From NCBI GenBank assembly GCA_000209515.2, contig AEVK01000002.1:1-50126 (forward strand): a DNA stretch of 50,126 nt, given 5' to 3'. Positions 27,588-35,976 of the stretch are shown piece after piece. Numbering within the stretch: the stretch's first letter is position 1; every line of letters starts with the position of its first letter. The translations under genes were made by a program, and so were the position numbers. The notes below the pieces were generated by a model that worked only from the letters and a program-made list of their open reading frames with translations, was not told the DNA's origin and ran no database searches. The DNA is from a gamma proteobacterium IMCC1989. Lineage in GTDB: Bacteria > Pseudomonadota > Gammaproteobacteria > Pseudomonadales > Cellvibrionaceae.

Positions 27588-28424
27588 TCAAGGTTTTTTC
27601 AATTGCTGCAAGTCACGATTAGCCGTTCGACGGAACGCCTCTAAAGAAGTTAACGCCTCCTCCGTTTCCTTTAGTCGCTTTTCGATATCCTTTAGCTTAT
27701 TCGATGCCGAAACGCCTTTATTTGCTTGCGCACCAAGCGTTTTTAAAAGTTCAGTCTGAACAGCTAATTTTTCACGCACTGCACGCAGTAAGATATCTTG
27801 CTCTGTAACCGTTTGGGTGGTTGAATCCAGTGTGTCTTTTAAAGGTTCTAGCGCCGTCACTGATGACTCTATGTTTTTAATAGACTTCGCTAGAGCAGGA
27901 ATTGTTTTCTGAGCTTTTTCTAGCGCAATTATTTTATTAGCTATTTCCTTATCCAACTTACCTATTTGTTCAGTCACGCTTTTAATACCGTCACGATTGA
28001 CGTTTCTTGTCGCCCATAATTTGGCAATTTCTGAATCAGCTTGAATAGCTCGGCTGTTCAATTCTCGTACTTGCGCACTCACAGAGGCGAGCGACTGTGT
28101 TGCACTATCGTCGGAAATCGCTAGCTTGTTTTCCAACTGTACAATTCTAAGGCGCTGATCCTTCATCACTTTTTGTGAAACATCTAACTGCCACAAGGCA
28201 TAACCGACAGCACCAGCAACACACAGAGTGATTAAAAAAACAAACCACGTAAAACCTGACGAGCCATTGTTTTTAACTGGCCGCTGAACCGTTGAAGCGG
28301 CGGCCGAGGTAGATGAACGTCTCATTTGTTGAGCCGCTCGCGCACGTCTTTCTGATAATTCCTCTTTGTTATCTAATTTACTATCTAACACCGAAGAGAC
28401 AGTTGGTTCTTTACGTTCACTCAC
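27588..28424 (-). CDS. Membrane-anchored coiled-coil protein, unknown function
   Basis: A 278-residue protein: Lys/Glu/Arg-rich cytoplasmic head (1-50), one membrane helix (FTWFVFLITLCVAGAVGYALWQL, about 54-76) and a long coiled coil to the C-terminus with regular Leu/Ile heptads and few aromatic residues. The start is GTG with an AGAGGA box. No catalytic motif. Faces the PuuD-like gene. I do not recognise the family; the architecture would suit a scaffold, but this is only a shape argument. Confidence 0.7.
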   Translation of the reverse strand: MSERKEPTVSSVLDSKLDNKEELSERRARAAQQMRRSSTSAAASTVQRPVKNNGSSGFTWFVFLITLCVAGAVGYALWQLDVSQKVMKDQRLRIVQLENKLAISDDSATQSLASVSAQVRELNSRAIQADSEIAKLWATRNVNRDGIKSVTEQIGKLDKEIANKIIALEKAQKTIPALAKSIKNIESSVTALEPLKDTLDSTTQTVTEQDILLRAVREKLAVQTELLKTLGAQANKGVSASNKLKDIEKRLKETEEALTSLEAFRRTANRDLQQLKKP

Positions 28425-28763
28425 AATATTTCCTCTTATTCATACCACGATTTAATACCACAATAACTGCTCAACACTGTTAAACAGGGAAGATAGATAT
28501 CTAAAATGGTGATTAACGGTAAATCATGGATTTATTATACGAGATAATGATAACAAAACCTTATCTAGCACAACAAAAATTGTGATTAATACTGTGAGAA
28601 CGAATGTTATCAGTTAGAATATATCCGTGTTTCTAGCTTCACAAGAGTATAACCCTACTAATTAGTAAGATTATTATCAGAGCTGAAGCTAGCAAATTAG
28701 TAAGATCATATAAGAATTATTCAAATAACTATTTTCAAATCACTACTATTTAAGGGGTAACTC
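28425..28763. other. 339-bp divergent spacer with direct and inverted repeats
   Basis: AT-rich, no ORF. Holds a direct repeat AATTAGTAAGAT at 28660-28671 and 28695-28706 (35 bases apart) and an inverted pair CTAGCTTC (28633-28640) / GAAGCTAG (28685-28692). These lie 60-130 bases upstream of the PuuD-like gene and may be operator sites. Confidence 0.5.
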
Positions 28764-29393
28764 ATGGATTTCATAGATTTTCTTGTGCGTTGGGCGCATG
28801 TCCTGTTCGGTATTACATGGATTGGTATGCTGTACTATTTCAATTTTGTTCAAGGTGGCTACTTTAAATCTGCCTCTCCAGAAGCATTAGCAGATGCCAA
28901 AGCTAAGCTTGCGCCTAGTGCATTATGGTGGTTCCGCTGGGGTGCTATGTTTACTTTTGTGACAGGCGTTTACCTACTCTACTACGTAGGCAAAATTAAC
29001 GCGTTCAATGACTATATTGCTATCGGTGCATTAATGGGTACATTAATGTTCTTAAATGTATGGATTATCATTTGGCCAAACCAAAAAATTGCTCTTGGTA
29101 TGGTTGAAGGCGATGCGCCTGCTGCAGGTGCAAAAGCATTACTAGCTTCACGTACGAACGTACTATTTTCTGCTCCAATGTTATTTGGCATGTTAGCTGG
29201 ACCACACTTTGTTGGACAGGGTTACGGTACAGGCGCTGGCGGAACTGACTTATGGATCGCCATTGCTATTATCGCTCTGTTACAAATCAACGGTATGATT
29301 GGCAAGCAAGGCCCATTAACCACTGTTAAAGGTGTGATTCATGCAAGCCTTGGGCTAACTGCAGTATTAGTGGCTGTTTTATACTTTCTATAA
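28764..29393 (+). CDS. PuuD-type (Urate_ox_N) membrane protein without cytochrome domain
   Basis: A 209-residue polytopic membrane protein with about five to six helices. It matches the N-terminal membrane domain of PuuD, a cytochrome-linked urate oxidase: RWAHVLFGITWIGMLYYFNF near the start, GPHFVG and a C-terminal GVIHASLG. The C-terminal cytochrome c domain of true PuuD is missing, and no purine-degradation gene is nearby, so urate oxidation should not be assumed. The conserved His residues may bind haem or metal (inferred). GGGG box before the ATG; a strong terminator follows. Confidence 0.75.
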   Translation: MDFIDFLVRWAHVLFGITWIGMLYYFNFVQGGYFKSASPEALADAKAKLAPSALWWFRWGAMFTFVTGVYLLYYVGKINAFNDYIAIGALMGTLMFLNVWIIIWPNQKIALGMVEGDAPAAGAKALLASRTNVLFSAPMLFGMLAGPHFVGQGYGTGAGGTDLWIAIAIIALLQINGMIGKQGPLTTVKGVIHASLGLTAVLVAVLYFL

Positions 29394-29420
29394 AACATAG
29401 TTAGTAAAGCACAAAACCAA

Positions 29421-29453
29421 GCGGCCTGTTGAATCCAACAGGCCGCTTTTTTT
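29421..29453 (+). terminator. Intrinsic terminator after PuuD-like gene
   Basis: Perfect 10-bp stem GCGGCCTGTT / AACAGGCCGC with a six-base loop followed by seven T residues. Confidence 0.93.
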
Positions 29454-29563
29454 ATCTTCATTTTTTTATCTTCAATAACACATTATATTTATACACAGAA
29501 ACTGATCTAAACCGCTATAATATATTCCAATTATATGACTATTTAATCTGTTTGGAGAAAATA

Positions 29564-29776
29564 ATGAATCTAGAGTATTACATCATTCGTGGTCGTGGAG
29601 ACGGCGGCTTGAAGTTTCAACTAGCTAAACTTGAAGACGATACCGGTAATAAATACAAAGGTGAATACGATATGGCTCGACACTTTGCCAGCATCGACGA
29701 ATTAAAGACATATATTGCAGATGATATAGTGAAGAAGCCATTGGCTGAATTGACTATCGGACCAATGAATATTTAA
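29564..29776 (+). CDS. Small conserved-looking protein, unknown function
   Basis: A 70-residue acidic-basic mixed protein (starts MNLEYYIIRGRGDGG, ends IGPMNI). The ATG at 29564 has a TTTGGAGAAA ribosome-binding site at good spacing, and the gene is flanked by two strong terminators, so it is likely expressed as a single cistron. No signal peptide, membrane segment or Cys. The frame is open upstream to 29429, but that region overlaps the previous terminator. Family not recognised. Confidence 0.65.
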   Translation: MNLEYYIIRGRGDGGLKFQLAKLEDDTGNKYKGEYDMARHFASIDELKTYIADDIVKKPLAELTIGPMNI

Positions 29777-29856
29777 TTAAATATTCATTTACTATTCAGT
29801 GCCACTTGGAATATCACGCTGGCATTTGAAACCAGTAGATATAAAATCAGTAGACA

Positions 29857-29886
29857 TAAAAAAGGGTGCTAAAGCACCCTTTTTTG
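29857..29886. terminator. Bidirectional terminator between small gene and sdhD
   Basis: AAAAAAGGGTGCT-AA-AGCACCCTTTTTT: a near-perfect stem with A-run and T-run on either side, ending transcription from both the 70-residue gene and the sdhCD end of the TCA operon. Confidence 0.9.
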
Positions 29887-29905
29887 TTATTTTCTAATCA
29901 TACAA

Positions 29906-30223
29906 TTAGAGCAGCAACAAACCACCCCAAACAACATAAAACACACTAACCACAATAGTTATGCCCATCATTAATACAGGCGGAATATTGAACTTAGCAG
30001 CATAGTCGCCGGTAATTTGCCAACCCGCTAAAATAGAATTAGCACCAGCAAACAACAAAGTCATCAATGCGTATACTTTAAATACCGTTGTATCTAACAA
30101 TGCATTCAAACCGTCGTATGTTAGTCCTTGGGTAAGGATTGTTTTCAGTATTACCACAGCGAATATAATGAAGACAACGTTGCTGACACGCTGGAAAACC
30201 CACTGCTGAACACCGTTTGTCAT
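29906..30223 (-). CDS. sdhD: Succinate dehydrogenase membrane anchor SdhD, haem ligand absent
   Basis: About 105 residues with three membrane helices (about 13-31, 47-69, 82-103). It anchors SdhAB and forms the quinone site with SdhC. Against E. coli SdhD, WQITGDY aligns with WQVLTDY, keeping Asp82/Tyr83 (here D73, Y74). The position of the haem axial ligand His71 falls on Asn62 (ANSILAGWQ versus IHAWIGMWQ), and there is no His anywhere in the protein from this start. The ATG at 30223 overlaps the sdhC stop (TAATG); an ATG three codons upstream is the alternative. Last gene of the TCA operon, far from sdhAB. Confidence 0.88.
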   Translation of the reverse strand: MTNGVQQWVFQRVSNVVFIIFAVVILKTILTQGLTYDGLNALLDTTVFKVYALMTLLFAGANSILAGWQITGDYAAKFNIPPVLMMGITIVVSVFYVVWGGLLLL

Positions 30224-30603
30224 TATGCCCATACCAGTACTCCTGCTAATACACTTAATACGATACCGACAGCTATTGCCGCCCAAGATATACATTTACC
30301 GCCGGCAAAGTCTTCAAAAAAACCAAAATCTTGGATCAAATGTTTAACCGTAGCTGCGCAGTAATAACCAAAAGCGGTTAATAAACCCCATGCAACAAAC
30401 TGTGCGATAAAGTTCGTGTTTAATGCGTTTGCTAATACATAATAGTCCTCTGGCGAAGACAACACATAGCAAAGAGCGCAGAGTAAAAAGCCCAAACCTA
30501 CCCAGCTAATAACAGCACAAATACGATGAAGAATAGATACTATCGCCGTTATAGGAAAGCTAACAGTACCCAGATCCAGATTGACGGGACGATTATCACT
30601 CAT
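30223..30603 (-). CDS. sdhC: Succinate dehydrogenase cytochrome b556 subunit SdhC, haem ligand absent
   Basis: A 126-residue three-helix anchor, clearly SdhC: NRPVNLDLGTVSFPITAIVSILHR at the start aligns directly with the E. coli protein, and the quinone-site Ser23 and Arg27 are kept. The segment WGLLTAFGYY-CAATVKH aligns without gaps to WGILTALAYH-VVVGIRH, so the haem ligand His84 is Tyr81 here. His26 and His88 (E. coli 30 and 91) remain. A very strong GGAGGT box precedes the ATG. It lies 102 bases after sucD, rather than in front of sdhA as in most gammaproteobacteria. Confidence 0.92.
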   Translation of the reverse strand: MSDNRPVNLDLGTVSFPITAIVSILHRICAVISWVGLGFLLCALCYVLSSPEDYYVLANALNTNFIAQFVAWGLLTAFGYYCAATVKHLIQDFGFFEDFAGGKCISWAAIAVGIVLSVLAGVLVWA

Positions 30604-30705
30604 GTCATACCTCCGTTGAGGAAATTATTTTATTAAAACTATTAACTTCAGTCATCAGCGCCACAATAACATTTATTTATCATGCCGCTGTTAACTGAAA
30701 AGAAA

Positions 30706-31578
30706 CTACCAACCAGTAATTTCTTTCAATGCACTACCAATATCGGCAAGACTACGAACGGTTTTAACGCCAGCGTCTTCCAGTGCTGCGAATTTCTCGT
30801 CTGCTGTACCTTTACCACCAGAAACAATCGCACCAGCATGGCCCATACGCTTACCTTCAGGTGCCGTAACACCCGCAATGTAAGACACAACAGGCTTAGT
30901 CACATTGGCTTTAATAAAGGCCGCTGCTTCTTCTTCTGCAGTACCACCGATTTCACCGATCATTACAATCGCTTCGGTCGCTGGATCATCTTGGAACATT
31001 TGCAAGATATCGATAAAGTTTGAACCCGGAATTGGATCACCACCAATACCCACACAAGTCGATTGACCAAAACCGTAATCAGTCGTTTGCTTAACGGCTT
31101 CATAGGTTAATGTACCTGAACGAGATACAACACCCACTTTACCCGGCAAATGAATGTGGCCAGGCATAATGCCGATTTTACATTCGCCCGGTGTGATAAC
31201 ACCTGGGCAGTTAGGGCCGATCATACGTACGCCTTTCTTCTCAACATACTCTTTAACAACGAGCATATCTAAAGTCGGAATACCTTCGGTAATCGTAATG
31301 ATTAATTCGATGCCCGCATCTGCGGCTTCGATAATTGAATCTTTACAAAATGCAGCAGGAACATAAATCACTGTTGCCGTTGCGCCAGTCGCCTCTACCG
31401 CTTCTTTAACGGTGTTAAATACCGGTAGACCTAAGTGAGTTGAACCGCCTTTACCCGGCGTAACACCACCGACCATTTGTGTACCATAAGCAATCGCTTG
31501 CTCAGAATGGAAAGTACCGTTAGAACCCGTAAAACCCTGACAAATAACTTTAGTATCTTTGTTAATTAAAATAGACAT
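30706..31578 (-). CDS. sucD: Succinyl-CoA synthetase alpha subunit
   Basis: A 290-residue subunit (E. coli 289) that carries the phosphohistidine in [17 protein letters not shown] and the N-terminal CoA-binding fold ([20 protein letters not shown]). With SucC it converts succinyl-CoA to succinate with ATP/GTP formation. Its ATG is two bases after the sucC stop codon, indicating coupling. It is followed by sdhC. Confidence 0.97.
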   Translation of the reverse strand: MSILINKDTKVICQGFTGSNGTFHSEQAIAYGTQMVGGVTPGKGGSTHLGLPVFNTVKEAVEATGATATVIYVPAAFCKDSIIEAADAGIELIITITEGIPTLDMLVVKEYVEKKGVRMIGPNCPGVITPGECKIGIMPGHIHLPGKVGVVSRSGTLTYEAVKQTTDYGFGQSTCVGIGGDPIPGSNFIDILQMFQDDPATEAIVMIGEIGGTAEEEAAAFIKANVTKPVVSYIAGVTAPEGKRMGHAGAIVSGGKGTADEKFAALEDAGVKTVRSLADIGSALKEITGW

Positions 31579-31580
31579 TA

Positions 31581-32747
31581 TTATTTGCCCTCCGCTGCAG
31601 CAACAACTTTTTCTGCTGCATCTGTTAATGATGTAGCGCCCACTAGATTCAGCGTGCTTGCATCCAATAATTTTTTACCTGCTTCAGCGTTAGTCCCTTC
31701 AAGACGAACGATAACAGGCACTTCAACACCCACTTCTTCAACTGCACCGATAATACCTTCAGCAATCATGTCACAACGAACAATCCCACCAAAAATATTA
31801 ACCAATACTGCTTTCACGCTAGTATCAGAAAGAATTAATTTAAACGCTTCGATAACACGCTCTTTAGTCGCACCGCCGCCTACGTCTAGGAAGTTTGCTG
31901 GCTTACCACCATGCAAGTTCACGATATCCATTGTACCCATCGCAAGACCAGCACCGTTTACCATACAACCCACATTACCTTCTAGCGCAACATAGTTAAG
32001 TTCGAAAGAAGCCGCATGTGCTTCACGCTCATCTTCTTGCGAAGGATCGTGCATTTCACGGATTTTTGGCTGACGATATAATGCGTTTGCATCAATATTA
32101 ATTTTACCGTCTAAGCAATGAAGATTGCCTTCATCAGTAATCACTAATGGGTTGATTTCTAATAGTGCGAAATCGAAATCTTCAAACATTTTCGCTAAAC
32201 CTAAAAAGATTTTAGTGAATTGTTTAACTTGTGTTGGGTTTAAACCCAATTTAAACGCTAACTCACGACCTTGGTAAGGTTGTGCGCCGACCAAAGGATC
32301 TATGATCGCTTTTAAGATTTTTTCAGGTGTCTCTTCAGCTACCTTCTCAATCTCAACGCCACCTTCGGTTGATGCCATAAACACAATACTACGAGTCGCA
32401 CGATCAACCACTGCACCAAGATATAACTCTTGGTCGATATCGGTACAAGTCTCTACTAAAATACGACTAACTGGCTGACCATTAGCGTCTGTCTGATAAG
32501 TCACTAGGTTTTTACCTAACCAGCTTTCAGCAAATTCTTTTACTTCTGCTTTTGAGTCAACGAGTTTAACGCCACCCGCTTTACCACGGCCACCTGCGTG
32601 AACCTGTGCTTTAACGACCCACTTATCACCACCGATAGTATCGGTTGCTGCTGCTGCTTCCTCTGCTGTTGCAGCTGCAACACCAGTAGAAACAGGCAAA
32701 CCGTATTCAGCAAACAATTGTTTAGCCTGATACTCGTGCAAATTCAT
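31581..32747 (-). CDS. sucC: Succinyl-CoA synthetase beta subunit
   Basis: A 388-residue subunit, same length as in E. coli. ATP-grasp N-terminal domain starting [19 protein letters not shown] with [16 protein letters not shown], and C-terminal ligase domain with [14 protein letters not shown] and [10 protein letters not shown]. Transcribed just before sucD. A long perfect hairpin lies about 50 bases upstream of its start in the gap from lpd, which could affect mRNA stability or readthrough. Confidence 0.97.
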   Translation of the reverse strand: MNLHEYQAKQLFAEYGLPVSTGVAAATAEEAAAATDTIGGDKWVVKAQVHAGGRGKAGGVKLVDSKAEVKEFAESWLGKNLVTYQTDANGQPVSRILVETCTDIDQELYLGAVVDRATRSIVFMASTEGGVEIEKVAEETPEKILKAIIDPLVGAQPYQGRELAFKLGLNPTQVKQFTKIFLGLAKMFEDFDFALLEINPLVITDEGNLHCLDGKINIDANALYRQPKIREMHDPSQEDEREAHAASFELNYVALEGNVGCMVNGAGLAMGTMDIVNLHGGKPANFLDVGGGATKERVIEAFKLILSDTSVKAVLVNIFGGIVRCDMIAEGIIGAVEEVGVEVPVIVRLEGTNAEAGKKLLDASTLNLVGATSLTDAAEKVVAAAEGK

Positions 32748-32800
32748 AACTTTTTCCGTTAATTGATGCTTCTTATGAAGCGGTTAATTGATGGGCAAGA

Positions 32801-32850
32801 ACCAATGGGGTCAGACTCGATTGATAGCAATCGAGTCTGACCCCATTGGT
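32801..32850. repeat. Perfect 23-bp-arm palindrome (REP/RAYT-like)
   Basis: Arms at 32801-32823 and 32828-32850 are exact inverse complements with a four-base spacer. The core GGGGTCAGACTCGATTG resembles short palindromes that I recall occurring repeatedly in proteobacterial genomes near REP-associated tyrosine transposases. No transposase is nearby. An 11-base direct repeat GTTAATTGATG (32758-32768 and 32783-32793) lies on one side. It interrupts the lpd-sucC junction. Confidence 0.85.
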
Positions 32851-32871
32851 CGCTGACCCTTGATTAATATT

Positions 32872-34332
<1,461 letters not shown>

Positions 34333-34392
34333 CTACTTTTTGATTAATAACAAAGGAATTATGGTTAACCTATGTATTAATTTGTTAGCTAT

Positions 34393-34423
34393 AAAAAAGC
34401 GAATATCGGGTATAGATATCCGC
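34393..34423 (-). terminator. Terminator-like hairpin between sucB and lpd
   Basis: On the minus strand GCGGATATC pairs with GATATTCGC (one mismatch) around TATACCC and is followed by six T residues. This fits a weak intrinsic terminator or attenuator inside the operon. Confidence 0.55.
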
Positions 34424-34438
34424 TCATGTATTTTTATC

Positions 34439-35938
34439 TTATATTTCTAATAAGAACCGTGCAGGGTCTTCAAGTAGGTCTTTAATTGCCACCAAAAACT
34501 GTACCGCTTCTTTACCATCAACCACTCGGTGATCATAAGACAATGCTAAATACATCATGGGACGAATTTCGACCTTACCATTTACTGCCATTGGGCGTTC
34601 CTGAATTTTGTGCATACCTAAGATGGCCGTCTGCGGTAAATTCAAAATAGGCGTTGATAACAACGAGCCAAATACACCACCGTTAGTAATGGTAAAAGTA
34701 CCACCCGTCATTTCATCGATGCCTAATTTACCGTCGCGACCACGCAAACCCAAATCACGAATCGTTGACTCAACGGTTGCTAAGCCCATTTCTTCCGCAT
34801 TACGCAGAACAGGTACGACTAAACCTTTAGGTGTAGATACGGCTACACCGATATCGTGATAAGCGTGATATACCACGTCATCACCATCAATAGAGGCGTT
34901 GATGGCTGGGAATTTTTTCAGTGCTTCTACTGCCGCTTTAACAAAGAAACCCATAAAGCCTAAACGCACACCATTGTTTGATTTTTCAAACAAGTCTTTG
35001 TACTTGGCGCGCAAGTCCATGACTGGCCCCATATCCACTTCGTTGAATGTCGTTAGCATTGCAGTGGTTGATGTCGCTTCCAACAAACGTTCTGCGATAC
35101 GCTTACGTAGGCGCGTCATTGGTACACGTTTTTCGATGCGATTGCCTACAGCAACAATAGGTGCTGCAACCTGAGATGCTGGAGCAGCAGGTTTAGCCGC
35201 TGGCGCACTCGCCGCTTTTTCTACATCGGCTTTCGATATCAAACCATTTTTTTCTGTGCCCGATATTGTGGCTAAATCAATGCCTTTTTCCGCGGCTAAT
35301 TTTCGAGCAGAAGGACTGGCTACTGCATCGGCAGAAGTTGAGTCGCTCGCAGCTGGTGCAACTGTTGAAGCAGTAACCGCTGATGCTGCACCACCTTCAT
35401 TAACAGACGCAATAACTTCACCGCTCTGCACTGTATCGCCCTCACCCTTAATGATCGCGCCCATTGCGCCATCGGCTGGTGCAACAACTTCTAGTACTAC
35501 TTTATCTGTTTCAATCTCAACAATGAGTTCGTCGCGAGAAACGGCTTCACCCGCTGCTTTATGCCATGTCGCGATAGTGCCATCTTGCACAGACTCAGGA
35601 AATGTGGGAGCTTTAATTTCTATGCTATTACCGCTGGCGGCTGGAGAATTTGTTGTTTCAGCTGCTACTGACTCGGTAGCTGCTGCGGGTGCTTCTGCAC
35701 CACCCTCGCTAATAGATGCTAATACTTCATTACTCAATACGGTATCGCCTTCATTTTTAAGTATTGCACCCAAAACACCGTCCGCTGAAGCAACGACTTC
35801 TAAAACGACTTTATCTGTTTCAATCTCTACTAATAATTCATCACGAGATACTGTGTCGCCCGCTTTTTTGTGCCATGTTGCAACAACACCGTCCTGTACT
35901 GATTCAGGGAAAGTAGGTGCTTTAATTTCGTTAGCCAT
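34439..35938 (-). CDS. sucB: Dihydrolipoyl succinyltransferase (E2) with two lipoyl domains
   Basis: A 499-residue E2 core of 2-oxoglutarate dehydrogenase, about 95 longer than E. coli SucB (405). The extra length is a second lipoyl domain: residues 1-77 and about 106-179 both carry [13 protein letters not shown] at the start and the lipoylated DKV motif (Lys43 and Lys146), joined by an Ala/Glu-rich linker. A peripheral subunit-binding domain (about 208-245, [15 protein letters not shown]) and the catalytic domain with [12 protein letters not shown] (catalytic His) follow. The two domains are far more similar to each other than chance, pointing to tandem duplication. AGGAA box before the ATG. 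Confidence 0.95.
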   Translation of the reverse strand: MANEIKAPTFPESVQDGVVATWHKKAGDTVSRDELLVEIETDKVVLEVVASADGVLGAILKNEGDTVLSNEVLASISEGGAEAPAAATESVAAETTNSPAASGNSIEIKAPTFPESVQDGTIATWHKAAGEAVSRDELIVEIETDKVVLEVVAPADGAMGAIIKGEGDTVQSGEVIASVNEGGAASAVTASTVAPAASDSTSADAVASPSARKLAAEKGIDLATISGTEKNGLISKADVEKAASAPAAKPAAPASQVAAPIVAVGNRIEKRVPMTRLRKRIAERLLEATSTTAMLTTFNEVDMGPVMDLRAKYKDLFEKSNNGVRLGFMGFFVKAAVEALKKFPAINASIDGDDVVYHAYHDIGVAVSTPKGLVVPVLRNAEEMGLATVESTIRDLGLRGRDGKLGIDEMTGGTFTITNGGVFGSLLSTPILNLPQTAILGMHKIQERPMAVNGKVEIRPMMYLALSYDHRVVDGKEAVQFLVAIKDLLEDPARFLLEI

Positions 35939-35976
35939 TGTGTTGATTCCTGTAAATATAAATCAATAAAATAAAA

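Noticed and set aside
28764-29393. Calling this urate hydroxylase PuuD outright
   Set aside because: The cytochrome c domain is missing and no purine catabolism genes are near, so only the membrane-domain family is claimed.
35256-35969. Long plus-strand frame opposite sucB
   Set aside because: Ala/Ser/Thr-rich antisense image of the lipoyl domains and linkers, with no own ribosome-binding site.
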